A stretch of DNA of 64,000 nt from positions 1 through 64,000 of the forward strand of contig JAFZIP010000016.1 of assembly GCA_017554325.1 (NCBI GenBank). Direction: 5' to 3'. Positions within the stretch are counted from its first letter, which is position 1; each line of letters opens with the position of its first letter. Made by a program: the position numbers and the translations under genes. This DNA comes from Bacteroidales bacterium (lineage in GTDB: Bacteria; Bacteroidota; Bacteroidia; Bacteroidales; WCHB1-69). The notes beneath the pieces are model-generated. The model was not told where the DNA came from. It searched no databases and saw only the letters and a program-made list of their open reading frames with translations. Shown here piece by piece: positions 48,515 through 58,323 of the stretch.

Positions 48515-49024
48515 AATTATTGTTATTTAAAATATGCACTCCCAACATCCACAATATTTTATATATATTCGGCATTTTCCAATGGTTTCTTTCATTTTTT
48601 CCATTAAAAAAGAAGATTCAGTTCGAGCAACAGGGGCTTGAGCTTGCCGAGTTCCACACTGGCAACCTTGGCAAACTCCGCGAGCTTGGATAGTGCCTTT
48701 CTATAATACGAAGCCAACAACTTTACTAGGTTGTTCGCGCAATAAACATACGAGCTTAATGAGAGATATAAAGCCTGTTTCAACATCCTTCTCTTTTGCG
48801 GAGAAGGTGAAAATCTTTGCAAGCGAGTTGGACAGAAGAGGTTTACGACATGTAACAGGCTGATTCATACGAAACAACCAACCGTGGCAAAAATAAGATT
48901 TTTTTTACAAAAGCAAAAAAAACAAACTTTTTTTGTTTGCAATCCCTCACTTTCCGCCAAGCACAGCAATCTTATCGGGATCATCAAGACTCTGAGCGGA
49001 TTGCCGATTCTGCATTGAAAACTG
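48515..49024. other. Intergenic stretch with a tRNA 3'-end remnant
   Basis: About 500 bp without a convincing gene. A 72-codon minus frame (48604-48822) is helical but has no support. The only strong signal is the att-like sequence at 48941-48959. From 48895 to 48935 the sequence is A/T-rich. Confidence 0.6.
48941..48959 (+). other. Third copy of the tRNA-Ser 3' end (att-like remnant)
   Basis: AATCCCTCACTTTCCGCCA is identical to the last 19 bp of the tRNA-Ser gene including the encoded CCA. It marks a likely older attachment site 3.5 kb beyond attR, so the segment 45412-48940 appears to be an older islet inserted at the same tRNA. Confidence 0.75.
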
Positions 49025-49032
49025 TATTTTTG
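49025..49032 (+). promoter_or_regulatory. Promoter of the TonB receptor gene
   Basis: TATTTTTG matches TAnnTTTG and lies 33 bp before the ATG. TTG at 49015-49017 may be part of the -33 element. Confidence 0.5.
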
Positions 49033-49065
49033 CCGTCTGATATTATTCACACGCATTAAAGAATA

Positions 49066-51528
49066 ATGGCACATCATTCCATTTTTTCAACAATCTGGCA
49101 TTCTGCAATTTGCATAATCATTTGCCTGCTTCTGCATGAAACGGTTATGGGCCAGAACATCACGGTTAGCGGCCATCTCTATGAAAAAGGCAGCCTGGAA
49201 TCGTTACCCGGCGGACTGGTCTATGACCCAGTATCGCAAAAGTCCACCACCACTAACGCATACGGCTTCTACACGCTCACACTCCCCTATCGCGATGGCT
49301 TGTTTCTGGTTTTCAACAGTTTCGGATTCATCAATGATACCTTGTGGGTAAAGACGGCCGAAAATATCGAATATGATGCCAGACTGTCAAAGATCACGAT
49401 GCTGGAAACCGTGAACATTTCAGCAGAGAAGACGAACACAGAACAGGTGAAAATGAGCTCTATCACTCTATCAACCAAAGAGATAAAGAATATGCCGATG
49501 CTATTCGGCGAGAAGGATGTATTCAAGACGCTGCTGCTGTTGCCCGGTGTGCAGTCTGCTTCGGAAGGCACCTCCGGCATCTACGTTCGCGGGGGCGGTC
49601 CTGACCAGAATCTCATCATCATCGACGAGGCCACCATCTACAACGCCAGCCATCTGTTAGGCTTCTTCTCCATCTTCAATGGGGATGCCATCAAGTCCGT
49701 TGAACTTGTAAAAGGCGGATTTCCTGCCCGTTACGGCGGAAGACTCTCTTCTGTCATCGACATCAACATGAAAGACGGCAACAAGGAGAGCTACCATTGC
49801 GAGGGCGGCATCGGACTTATATCTTCTAACGTGATGGTGGAAGGCCCTATTATCAAAAACAAAGCTTCCTTCATGCTTTCCGGACGCTCCACTTACCTCG
49901 ACCTGATCATGGTGCCCGTCATGAAACGTGTTACAGAAGGCACGGCAGCCGGCTACTATTTTTTTGACCTGAACGGAAAATTCAACTTCGACCTTGGCAA
50001 AAAGGACAAACTGTACTTCAGTGCCTATTTCGGACGCGACAAGTTCCATCTTTCCAACAAGGAAAAATACGAGAGTGGCAACGAATACGACAAATACAAA
50101 ATGGGGCTTTTCTGGCAAAATGCCACCGCTACCATCCGATGGAACCATCTGTATTCCAACAAGGTGTTCTCAAACATGTCGTTCATCTTCAGCGACTATA
50201 CCATGAATACCTACATGGGCTACAAATACTTCTACGGCACCAACAGCCCCTACAACGAATCTTTCAACTCGGATTTCAAATCCGGCATCCGCGACTACAC
50301 GCTGAAATACGATGTCACATACCGGCCAAATGCCACGCACCATTTGCTTGCAGGGGCGGCGGTAACTTACCACGAAGCACGCCCAAACGCCATCATGATG
50401 AAGGCTGACACGCTCACCATGCGCAATGTGGAAAAGGCTCAAGGTTTGGAATACGCTCTCTATGTGGAGGATGAAATCAACATTCGGAACCGCTTCCGAA
50501 TAAACCCTGGTGTGCGTCTGGTGGCTTTCTCAGTTCCGCACAAGACCTGGTTTTCACCGGAACCGCGCCTGTCGATAAGTTACAACATCCTGTCAAATTT
50601 GGCATTGAAAGCCTCCTACGCCATGATGAGCCAGAGCATGCTCCTGCTCTCCACCAGTACCATCGGGTTGCCAACCGACCTATGGGTGCCGGTCACAGAT
50701 TCCATCCGTCCCCAGCGTTCCCAACAGGTGGCTCTCGGCATTCACTACGATTTGAAGAAACCTCGTTTATCCTTCTCCGTGGAAGGCTATTACAAGAAGA
50801 TGGACCATATTTTAGCCTACAAGGAGGGCACTTCCTATTTCACCAACATGCTTCAGAACATCATGGATGAAGAGGTGCCGACCAATTTCCAGAACAAGTG
50901 GACCGACAACGTAACCACCGGCCGAGGCTGGTCGTATGGTGTGGAATTTCTCGTTCGCAAAGAGGCAGGAAATTTCACCGGCTGGATCGGCTACACACTG
51001 TCGTGGACCAAACAGCAGTTTGACGACCTAAACTTCGGCGAGCCGTTCTTTGCCCGATACGACCGCCGGCACGATGTTTCCATTGTTCTGATGTACAGTC
51101 CTGCCAAATGGGTCAACCTGTCATTGTCGTGGGTGTTCGCCACCGGCAACGCAATCACACTACCCACATCCCTCTACCTCTCCGAAGACCTCAACGCATA
51201 CCTCGACAATTTGCTTCCGCCAGAGGAGGGCGAGTACTATTACTATGCCAGCTACATTGAGAACTATGGGAAGAAGAACGACTTCCGTATGAAACCTTTC
51301 CACCATCTTGACATCGGTGTACAGTTCATCAAACCGCACAAAAGGAACAACGGACAGAGCATCTTTGAAATCAGCATTTACAACATCTACAACCATCACA
51401 ACCCGTTCTTCTACTTCACCACACAAGAATACCGTGAAACGGAATCAGGTGGGGAAATAATCAATAAGATACAACAAATCAGCATTTTTCCCATCATTCC
51501 CACACTATCTTATCATTTTAAATTCTAA
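49066..51528 (+). CDS. TonB-dependent outer-membrane receptor
   Basis: The protein has 820 residues. A signal peptide ends near VMGQ (residue 29). A carboxypeptidase-regulatory-like domain follows (about 32-110). The TonB plug is next (about 120-230, GIYVRGGGPDQNLIIIDEATIYNASHLLGFFSIF, then VELVKGGFPARYGGRLSSVIDI). A 22-strand barrel runs to the C-terminal Phe. It is shorter than SusC proteins. The next gene encodes a DUF4249 lipoprotein, a common partner. The ligand is unknown; such receptors import bound ligands with energy from TonB. Confidence 0.92.
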   Translation: MAHHSIFSTIWHSAICIIICLLLHETVMGQNITVSGHLYEKGSLESLPGGLVYDPVSQKSTTTNAYGFYTLTLPYRDGLFLVFNSFGFINDTLWVKTAENIEYDARLSKITMLETVNISAEKTNTEQVKMSSITLSTKEIKNMPMLFGEKDVFKTLLLLPGVQSASEGTSGIYVRGGGPDQNLIIIDEATIYNASHLLGFFSIFNGDAIKSVELVKGGFPARYGGRLSSVIDINMKDGNKESYHCEGGIGLISSNVMVEGPIIKNKASFMLSGRSTYLDLIMVPVMKRVTEGTAAGYYFFDLNGKFNFDLGKKDKLYFSAYFGRDKFHLSNKEKYESGNEYDKYKMGLFWQNATATIRWNHLYSNKVFSNMSFIFSDYTMNTYMGYKYFYGTNSPYNESFNSDFKSGIRDYTLKYDVTYRPNATHHLLAGAAVTYHEARPNAIMMKADTLTMRNVEKAQGLEYALYVEDEINIRNRFRINPGVRLVAFSVPHKTWFSPEPRLSISYNILSNLALKASYAMMSQSMLLLSTSTIGLPTDLWVPVTDSIRPQRSQQVALGIHYDLKKPRLSFSVEGYYKKMDHILAYKEGTSYFTNMLQNIMDEEVPTNFQNKWTDNVTTGRGWSYGVEFLVRKEAGNFTGWIGYTLSWTKQQFDDLNFGEPFFARYDRRHDVSIVLMYSPAKWVNLSLSWVFATGNAITLPTSLYLSEDLNAYLDNLLPPEEGEYYYYASYIENYGKKNDFRMKPFHHLDIGVQFIKPHKRNNGQSIFEISIYNIYNHHNPFFYFTTQEYRETESGGEIINKIQQISIFPIIPTLSYHFKF

Positions 51529-51539
51529 TATCGGCAACT

Positions 51540-52475
51540 ATGAAGATCAAAAAAGCAGCATCAAGAATCATCCTTTTTTACTGTTATGTCCTTTCAGCCC
51601 TCTTTTTCGCTGGCTGCATTGATGACGTAAACCTTGAGGACCAATTTTATGATACCCGGAAGTTGGTGTTGTATGGTCGTCTTTGCCCGCAGATGGACAC
51701 CACCTACATTCTACTGTCGAGCACAAAACTATTGTATGGCGGTGATTCGGGGGATTTTCCCAACATTTCAGACGGCATTGTGGAACTTTCCGCCGACGGC
51801 GTGCATTGGATTCAAGCCACTTACAACAAAACGCACAGCCGATACATCATTACCCGCCAGGATTTTCCGGTTTTGGAGGGTCATACCTACTACATCCGGG
51901 CCTCCTATCCCGGATTCAAGGATATCTCAGCCTCCTGCACCGTGCCCGTAACGCACGATGTCGGGTTCCGCTTCGACACTGTGGCGGTCGATCAGGACAT
52001 GCACTGGGGTGAAGTTTACAACTGGCCGCACAAGGACGTATATGTGCAGTGGCAAGATGTGCCGAACGAGGAAAACGCCTATTCGCTGAAGATGTATTAC
52101 CCGGAACCGATTGACATTATTTTCGATGATGATGACTACGAACTGGTATATGGGAACTGGCGATTTTCCAGCCTATGGCTACACGATGGTTCTTCCCAAG
52201 TCCAGTATATCTCCGACAAAGGCCACGACGGCACAGTAATGCGCTTCCTACTTGAGGAGGACATCTATGAAGATGAGGACTGGGAGTATGGAAATGATGA
52301 AATGCAGACCCAATATTATCTTTTCTTCCTGGACAGGGACAGTTACCTGTATGAGAGCACACTGAACGATGATGGCGGGCTCAATTTCCTGCTTTTGGAG
52401 CCCCTTCACACGTACACCAACATTGAAAACGGCTTCGGCCTATTCGGTGCATTCAGCATAATACGGGTGAAATAA
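51540..52475 (+). CDS. DUF4249 lipoprotein, partner of the TonB receptor
   Basis: The protein has 311 residues. The lipobox FFAGC gives Cys26. The N-terminal beta-domain (LVLYGRLCPQMDTTYILLS) with a following DGIVELSADGVHW strand is the usual DUF4249 start. The second half is acidic and aromatic. It is encoded 11 bp after the receptor, as is usual for the pair in Bacteroidota, and is presumed to sit in the outer membrane. Its precise role is unknown. Confidence 0.85.
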   Translation: MKIKKAASRIILFYCYVLSALFFAGCIDDVNLEDQFYDTRKLVLYGRLCPQMDTTYILLSSTKLLYGGDSGDFPNISDGIVELSADGVHWIQATYNKTHSRYIITRQDFPVLEGHTYYIRASYPGFKDISASCTVPVTHDVGFRFDTVAVDQDMHWGEVYNWPHKDVYVQWQDVPNEENAYSLKMYYPEPIDIIFDDDDYELVYGNWRFSSLWLHDGSSQVQYISDKGHDGTVMRFLLEEDIYEDEDWEYGNDEMQTQYYLFFLDRDSYLYESTLNDDGGLNFLLLEPLHTYTNIENGFGLFGAFSIIRVK

Positions 52476-52485
52476 TCACTTTTTT

Positions 52486-53952
52486 TCATGCAGCTTTCGG
52501 AGATGACTCCTGATTCTGCGCTTTTTTACTCTTCCACAAGAAGATCACCAACACCAAAACGGTGATGGCCGCGCCGATGCCGTAGCCCACGGGACGCGGG
52601 AGCACAGAGCCAAGGCCCTCTTTCTCGGCCACAAACAGGAAACAACCTGTCACCATGGTCATGAACAACGCCGGCAACAGGGTCATGAGATACCAAAATC
52701 CCTGCTTGTTGCGGCGCAAATAGACCGTAATGGCCCAGAGCGTGAATGTGGCCAGAAACTGGTTGGCCCACGCGAAATAGCGCCAAATCACATCGAAACC
52801 CTTGGCATCGGCCAGGCTATAGACCAAGATGGCAGCCGTCACCAGGAAGATGGGGATGGCCACAATCAGACGGTTCTTGATAGGCTTCTGGTTATAGTTC
52901 ATGAAGTCGGCTACGATAAGACGGGCGGAGCGCAAAGCGGTATCGCCGGAGGTGACGGCAGCGCTGATCACACCCAAGATAGTAATCACCGCGATAACGG
53001 GCGTGAACCATGTGTCGGCGATAACGCCCACCATGGCCGGACCTCCCTTGCCCGTAGTGTCCACCGGACTGTTGGGGCCGAAGAAATAGGCCGCGGCAGC
53101 AGCCCAAATCAGCGCGACCACGCCTTCGGTGATCATGGCGCCGTAGAAAATCGGCCGACCCTGTTTTTCGTTGGTCATACAGCGCGCCATGAGCGGAGAT
53201 TGCGTGGCATGGAAGCCGGATATGGCGCCGCAGGCAATGGAGATGAACATCATCGGGAATATAGGGTTGTGCGCTGCGTCAGGGTGACGGTTCTCCAACC
53301 CATCCCACAATTCGGGTATCGCGGGCTGCTTGACAACGAACGCCACAACGATAGCCACTGCCATGCCCAACAACAGAAATCCGAACACAGGATAGATTCT
53401 TCCGATCAACTTGTCGATGGGCAACAATGTGGCAATAAGGTAATAACAGAGAATAATCACCACCCAGATATAGACATTCCAGTTCTGGGTAAAATGGGCA
53501 TTCAGCAAGGTGGCCGGCGTGTTGACGAACACCACGCCCACCAGAATCATCAGCAGGACCATGAAGCCGCGCATAAACTGCTTGACGCCGTTACCCAGGT
53601 AATTACCATGGATTTCAGGAAGGCTGCACCCTTTTTCACGAAGGGAAATCATGCCCGCCATGTAGTCGTGCACTGCGCCGGCAAAGATGCTGCCGAACAC
53701 GATCCACAGGAAGGATGCGGAGCCGAACTGGGCGCCCATGATGGCACCGCAGATGGGTCCCACACCCGCAATGTTCAGAAACTGGATGAGATAAATGCGC
53801 CATGGCTTCATCGGAACATAGTCCACGCCATCGGCCATATACTGCGCGGGGGTCTCGCGCTTGGGATCCGCGCCGAAGACACGCTCAGAGAGCTTGCCGT
53901 AAATCAGGTAACCTAATACTAAGAGTACTAATGCGATACAAAAGGTAATCAT
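52486..53952 (-). CDS. cstA: CstA-family carbon starvation transporter
   Basis: The protein has 488 residues with about 13 transmembrane helices. Conserved CstA blocks are visible: NIAGVGPICGAIMGAQFG (about 60-78), GAVHDYMAGMISLREKG (about 91-107), and SGFHATQSPLMARC (about 245-258). CstA proteins of other bacteria import pyruvate or peptides under carbon limitation. This is the shorter form common in Bacteroidota. It is convergent with the DUF4249 gene. Heptameric repeats lie upstream. Confidence 0.93.
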   Translation of the reverse strand: MITFCIALVLLVLGYLIYGKLSERVFGADPKRETPAQYMADGVDYVPMKPWRIYLIQFLNIAGVGPICGAIMGAQFGSASFLWIVFGSIFAGAVHDYMAGMISLREKGCSLPEIHGNYLGNGVKQFMRGFMVLLMILVGVVFVNTPATLLNAHFTQNWNVYIWVVIILCYYLIATLLPIDKLIGRIYPVFGFLLLGMAVAIVVAFVVKQPAIPELWDGLENRHPDAAHNPIFPMMFISIACGAISGFHATQSPLMARCMTNEKQGRPIFYGAMITEGVVALIWAAAAAYFFGPNSPVDTTGKGGPAMVGVIADTWFTPVIAVITILGVISAAVTSGDTALRSARLIVADFMNYNQKPIKNRLIVAIPIFLVTAAILVYSLADAKGFDVIWRYFAWANQFLATFTLWAITVYLRRNKQGFWYLMTLLPALFMTMVTGCFLFVAEKEGLGSVLPRPVGYGIGAAITVLVLVIFLWKSKKAQNQESSPKAA

Positions 53953-53962
53953 GGGGGTGAAA

Positions 53963-54067
53963 GATTAGAGATTAGAGATTAGAGATTTGAGATTTGAGAT
54001 TTGAGATGAGAAGATTAAGAGATTAGAAGATTAGGGGGGATTTGAACTTTGAACTTTGAACTTTGAA
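53963..54067. repeat. Heptanucleotide repeats between cstA and the next gene
   Basis: GATTAGA and GATTTGA units (about seven) are followed by TTTGAAC repeated three to four times. All have a 7-bp period. Related units recur at 56910-57001 and 62229-62260, so it is a dispersed microsatellite family. Confidence 0.85.
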
Positions 54068-54070
54068 TTT

Positions 54071-54811
54071 CTATTTAGGGATGGCGTCGGAGACGGACAT
54101 GCCGGATTTGGAGATTTTCTTCACTTCATCAATCAGGAAATCCCTGAAAATGAGCATGGAATATTCCGTGTTTTCGTACTTGATACCATCCAGAATATTA
54201 TCGCCGCCCTCCGCGATGAAGTTGAGCGTGATCAGGCGATACAGGGCATCATCCTGCAATTCCTTGCCTTGAATCATGATTCTGTCAGGAACATTGTTCT
54301 TGTAAGACACCTCCATGCCTGCCGAGGCCGCCGCCAGCGCGTCCAAACGGAAACGGTTCACCGCCTTCCTCAGTTCACTGCCCTTGACAGTGATTACCAC
54401 CAGATAGTTGTCGAATGGGGAAACCTTGAATATGTCGCCCACCGTCACATCACCGGCTTGGAGATTTGTACGAATGCCGCCGAAATTCAGGATGGAAAGA
54501 TCGCAGGCCTCCTGCTTGATGGCCGAAGGGCCGTCTTTCAACAACAGTCCTGTCAGCAAGTCAGACAGCGGGCTTTTCGGGGATGCCACATTCATCGTGA
54601 CATCACAATGGCCGATCACCTCGTTCATCTTTTTGTCAAGACGCGATTTGTGACGTTCGAGATACTTGACGAGACCAGGATCCAACTTGGCATCGTAGGT
54701 GGAGTCCAGCCGAACCATCCTATATTTGTACTTATAGGAATGATTTTGGGCATAACTGGCGAAGGTTATGCCCAAAACAATAGTCAGAAACAGACAAACT
54801 ATTCTCTTCAT
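54071..54811 (-). CDS. 5'-nucleotidase C-terminal domain protein (stand-alone)
   Basis: The protein has 246 residues. The signal peptide ends near SYAQ (residue 21). Motifs of the 5'-nucleotidase C-terminal domain are visible: LSILNFGGIRTNLQAGDVT, DIFKVSPFDNYLVV and TLNFIAEGGDN. The metallophosphatase domain that makes the active site is absent, and no gene for it is adjacent. The protein may work with a partner encoded elsewhere or act as a binding protein. Confidence 0.85.
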   Translation of the reverse strand: MKRIVCLFLTIVLGITFASYAQNHSYKYKYRMVRLDSTYDAKLDPGLVKYLERHKSRLDKKMNEVIGHCDVTMNVASPKSPLSDLLTGLLLKDGPSAIKQEACDLSILNFGGIRTNLQAGDVTVGDIFKVSPFDNYLVVITVKGSELRKAVNRFRLDALAAASAGMEVSYKNNVPDRIMIQGKELQDDALYRLITLNFIAEGGDNILDGIKYENTEYSMLIFRDFLIDEVKKISKSGMSVSDAIPK

Positions 54812-54815
54812 AGCA

Positions 54816-55442
54816 TTATTGAACAGGATATCCTATCGGTTGCGCGAGAACGGGTTTGCCATTCACTTTCATGAATTCCATGATTTTGTTGCGGTCAATG
54901 GCTCCCATAACCACCGTATTAAGTTTGTTGGCAGCGCAATAAAGATAGACATTCTGGCTCACGAAACCGGCATCTGTGGCACCATAGAACTCACGGCCAG
55001 CTTCATCAAAGCCTTTCATCTTATCATAATTGGCAAAGTAAAGCAACGTAACAGGTGCAGACATGATCATCTTGCCACCGTGGCCTGACATGCCTTCGCG
55101 CATATCCTCTGGAATGACCATTTGAAGCAAGTTCTTTTCCGGGATGTACAAGAAGACACCTTTCTGGTTGAAGACATAGATGTCTATCTCCTGGGCATTG
55201 CGAGCCGACGGAGCCGTGCGCTTGCCATCCTTGCGGTTTTCACCATTGGCGCACCACAGAAGGTCCGACAACTGCTGTTCAGTTAGTTCCTTGTCGGAAA
55301 ATTCACGGTTGGTCTGGCGATTAGACAGAGCCTCGTACAAAGGCATTCCTCCCTTGGTATTCGGTTTGGGCAATTGGATATCTTGAGCCATACTGAACAT
55401 ACTTAACGTAACAATCAAGGTTAATAAAGATAATCTTTTCAT
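54816..55442 (-). CDS. Exported SagB-like nitroreductase
   Basis: The protein has 208 residues from the ATG at 55442. A signal peptide is present (about 1-19, SMAQ). SNRQTNREFSDKELTEQQLSDLLW, SARNAQEIDIYVF and GATDAGFVSQNVYLYCAANKL are characteristic of the SagB/ThcOx type of FMN nitroreductases, predicted here to act outside the cytoplasm. It is encoded 4 bp before the 5'-nucleotidase C-domain gene. The substrate is unknown. Confidence 0.85.
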   Translation of the reverse strand: MKRLSLLTLIVTLSMFSMAQDIQLPKPNTKGGMPLYEALSNRQTNREFSDKELTEQQLSDLLWCANGENRKDGKRTAPSARNAQEIDIYVFNQKGVFLYIPEKNLLQMVIPEDMREGMSGHGGKMIMSAPVTLLYFANYDKMKGFDEAGREFYGATDAGFVSQNVYLYCAANKLNTVVMGAIDRNKIMEFMKVNGKPVLAQPIGYPVQ

Positions 55443-55448
55443 ATTCAA

Positions 55449-56432
55449 TTATTTATTTTGCGGTTTTATTTGACCACCCTGGCCAACTTTGCTGATACCT
55501 TCACGCATCTGGGTGTCGGCCTTGATGTTTTCGAGTTTGTAATAATCCATCACACCGAGGTTACCGCTACGGAAGGCTTCGGCGAGAGCCAACGGCACTT
55601 CAGCCTCGGCGAGGATAACCTTGGCGCGGGCTTCCTGAGCCTTGGCTTTCATCTCCTGCTCCTGAGCCACAGCCATGGCACGACGCTCCTCAGCCTTGGC
55701 TTGGGCGATGTTCTTGTCGGCATTGGCCTGGTCCATCTGCAACATGGCACCGATGTTCTTACCCACATCCACATCGGCAATGTCAATGGAGAGAATCTCG
55801 AAAGCGGTACCGGAGTCAAGGCCCTTGGAAAGCACGAGCTTGGAGATGGAATCGGGGTTCTCGAGCACCATTTTGTGGGTCTCGGCGGAACCGATGGCGG
55901 AGACAATACCCTCGCCCACACGGGCGATGATGGTTTCCTCGCCAGCGCCACCCACCAACTGGCGGATGTTGGTACGCACGGTCACACGCGCCTTGGCAAT
56001 CAACTGGATACCATCCTTGGCCACAGCAGCCACAGGCGGAGTATTGATAACCTTCGGGTTCACAGAGGTTTGAATAGCCTCTAACACATTACGACCAGCC
56101 AGGTCAATGGCGGTGGCAGCCTTGAAATCCAACGGGATGTTGGCCTTGTCGGCTGAAATCAGGGAGCTGACCACAGGTTTGATATGGCCGCCAGCCAGGA
56201 AGTGGGCTTCCAACTGGTCGCGATTGAGCGGAATACCGGCTTTCGTGGCCGTGATCATGGCGTTCACGATCACATCTGGCGGAACACGACGCCAACGCAT
56301 GAGGATGAGCTGGACCAAAGATACGTGCACCCCGTTCAAGATGGCGATGAACCACAAGCGCAACGGCACCATCCAGAAGAAGAGGATGACCAACGCAAGT
56401 ACGCCGATAATAATTAAAATTGATTGTGTCAT
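55449..56432 (-). CDS. floA: Flotillin-like protein FloA
   Basis: The protein has 327 residues. An N-terminal membrane segment (about 4-24) precedes the PHB domain ([40 protein letters not shown]). A helical Ala/Glu/Lys-rich flotillin region follows (about 230-300, [16 protein letters not shown]). Length and motifs fit FloA (YqfA) of membrane microdomains. It is encoded 9 bp after nfeD, the standard pairing. Confidence 0.95.
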   Translation of the reverse strand: MTQSILIIIGVLALVILFFWMVPLRLWFIAILNGVHVSLVQLILMRWRRVPPDVIVNAMITATKAGIPLNRDQLEAHFLAGGHIKPVVSSLISADKANIPLDFKAATAIDLAGRNVLEAIQTSVNPKVINTPPVAAVAKDGIQLIAKARVTVRTNIRQLVGGAGEETIIARVGEGIVSAIGSAETHKMVLENPDSISKLVLSKGLDSGTAFEILSIDIADVDVGKNIGAMLQMDQANADKNIAQAKAEERRAMAVAQEQEMKAKAQEARAKVILAEAEVPLALAEAFRSGNLGVMDYYKLENIKADTQMREGISKVGQGGQIKPQNK

Positions 56433-56441
56433 AACTGTCGA

Positions 56442-56903
56442 TTATTTGGGTTTAACATATACTTTTCCGCCTTCAATACGGGTGATTACGATCTCCGTAT
56501 CCACCTCGATGAAATCCTGCGGGGAGGATACTTCCACCATCTCGCCATCAAACTCTCCAGTGCCCATCGGTGCCAAGCGGGAGATGGCTTTGCCGGTCAT
56601 GCCGACCTTGATCTTGTCTGCATTCACCTCATTCATCTTGCTGTCAATACGGGTGTTAAGCTGCAATCGCTTCCAAGTCTTGGAGCGCATCATCAGCACG
56701 AAACAGCCGATAGTAAAGACTGCCGTGCAAAGCAGGGTAAGGAAACCCGCCAAAGGGCCATACTGCACGAACGAGGCCACTACGCCAGCCACCATGCACA
56801 ACACGCCAATGATGGCCACTACCCCACCGGGTATGACCAAGAAGTCGAGAATCATCAGCAGAATGCCTATCAAGATGATGAATATGATGGAGAACCAGCC
56901 CAT
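56442..56903 (-). CDS. NfeD-family membrane protein, partner of FloA
   Basis: The protein has 153 residues. Three transmembrane helices (about 4-25, 27-48, 52-74) are followed by an OB-fold domain (GMTGKAISRLAPMGTGEFDGEMVEV and QDFIEVDTEIVITRIEGGKVYVK). This is the short NfeD form without the protease domain. It forms an operon with floA. Confidence 0.92.
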   Translation of the reverse strand: MGWFSIIFIILIGILLMILDFLVIPGGVVAIIGVLCMVAGVVASFVQYGPLAGFLTLLCTAVFTIGCFVLMMRSKTWKRLQLNTRIDSKMNEVNADKIKVGMTGKAISRLAPMGTGEFDGEMVEVSSPQDFIEVDTEIVITRIEGGKVYVKPK

Positions 56904-56909
56904 GGGAGA

Positions 56910-57001
56910 TGATAGATTAGAAGATTAAGAGATTAGAAGATTAGAGATGAGGGTTTAGAGTTTAGAGTTTAGAGTTTAGAGTTTAGAGATGAGTGATTAG
57001 A
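56910..57001. repeat. Heptanucleotide repeats between nfeD and tyrS
   Basis: GATTAGAA-type units are followed by TTTAGAG repeated five times. The family is the same as at 53963-54067. Confidence 0.85.
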
Positions 57002-57002
57002 G

Positions 57003-58289
57003 TTAGTTGATTTTTACGATGTAATAGTTTTTCTTGCCTTTTTGGACGAGGATATACCTTTGATTCAGAAGATTTTCCTTGGATACATTAAAGTCTTCCT
57101 TCACTTTGTTCTTGTTGATAGCAACACCGTTGTCTTTGAGCATTCTCCGGGCCTCGCCCTTGGAGGCGAACACCTGGGTGTGCTCAGCGAGGAAATCGAC
57201 CACGCCGCAGCCGTTCTCAATGACGGAGGCGGGTACTTCGAATTGCGGCACGCCGTCGAACACGGCAAGGAACATCTTTTCCGACAGGGAGGCAAGGCTT
57301 TCGGCTGTACCCTTGCCAAACAGAATTTCGGAAGCGTTGACGGCAGCATCGTAATCCTCTTGGGAGTGCACACGGATAGTAAGTTCTTTAGCCAGAGCTT
57401 TTTGCAGTACGCGCAAGTGCGGGGCTGCATCATGCTCTGCCTCCATAGCTTCTATTTCCTCTTTCGTGAAATGGGTGAAGATGCGGATATAGCGTTTGCT
57501 GTCCTCGTCGGAACAATTGAGCCAAAACTGGTAGAAGGCGTACGGGGAGGTTCTCTCGGGATCGAGCCAGATGTTGCCCTTCTCCGTCTTGCCGAACTTG
57601 CCGCCATCCGCTTTCGTGATGAGCGGACAGGTCAGTGCGTAGGCCTCGCCGTTGAGCTTGCGGCGGATGAGTTCCGTGCCCGTGGTGATGTTACCCCATT
57701 GGTCGGAGCCACCCAGCTGCAAGCGGCAGTTCTGCATCTCGTACAAATGCAGAAAATCGTAGCCTTGCACCAGCTGGTAGGAGAACTCTGTGAACGACAT
57801 GCCGTCGCCCTCGCCGTTGAAACGTTTCTTGACGGAATCCTTGGCCATCATATAGTTGACGGTGATGTGCTTGCCAATGTCACGGATAAACTCCAGAAAA
57901 CTGAACTTGCTCATCCACTCGTAGTTATTGACGAGCAAAGCGCCATTGGGTTCGTCCGTGTCAAACTGAAGGAATTTGCTGAGTTGTTTCTTGATGCACT
58001 CCTGATTATGTTTCAGGGTCTCCTCATCCAGCAGGTTGCGTTCCTGCGACTTGCCGGAGGGGTCTCCGATCATGCCGGTGGCACCGCCAAGCAGTGCTAT
58101 GGGGCGATGGCCGCAGCGTTGGAAGTGCGACAGCATCATGATGCCTACCAAGTGTCCTATATGGAGAGAGTCGGCGGTGGGGTCTATGCCCAAGTAGGCA
58201 CTGCACACGCCTTTGTTCAACATTTCTTCCGTTCCGGGCATGATGTCGTGCAACATGCCGCGCCATTTGAGTTCTTCTACAAAATTCAT
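57003..58289 (-). CDS. tyrS: Tyrosyl-tRNA synthetase
   Basis: The protein has 428 residues, the usual TyrS length. HIGH (43-46) in [14 protein letters not shown] and KFGKT near residue 234 are the class I signature motifs. [13 protein letters not shown] is the tyrosine-binding region. The S4 RNA-binding domain is at the C-terminus ([23 protein letters not shown]). The enzyme charges tRNA-Tyr. It is a single gene here, upstream of the repeats. Confidence 0.97.
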   Translation of the reverse strand: MNFVEELKWRGMLHDIMPGTEEMLNKGVCSAYLGIDPTADSLHIGHLVGIMMLSHFQRCGHRPIALLGGATGMIGDPSGKSQERNLLDEETLKHNQECIKKQLSKFLQFDTDEPNGALLVNNYEWMSKFSFLEFIRDIGKHITVNYMMAKDSVKKRFNGEGDGMSFTEFSYQLVQGYDFLHLYEMQNCRLQLGGSDQWGNITTGTELIRRKLNGEAYALTCPLITKADGGKFGKTEKGNIWLDPERTSPYAFYQFWLNCSDEDSKRYIRIFTHFTKEEIEAMEAEHDAAPHLRVLQKALAKELTIRVHSQEDYDAAVNASEILFGKGTAESLASLSEKMFLAVFDGVPQFEVPASVIENGCGVVDFLAEHTQVFASKGEARRMLKDNGVAINKNKVKEDFNVSKENLLNQRYILVQKGKKNYYIVKIN

Positions 58290-58323
58290 CGATCTTTATT
58301 TATTGATAACAAGAAAATTACAA

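Noticed and set aside
48604..48822. 72-codon minus frame between the T9SS gene and the third att copy
   Set aside because: It is helical and could be a remnant gene, but no motif, promoter or neighbour supports it.
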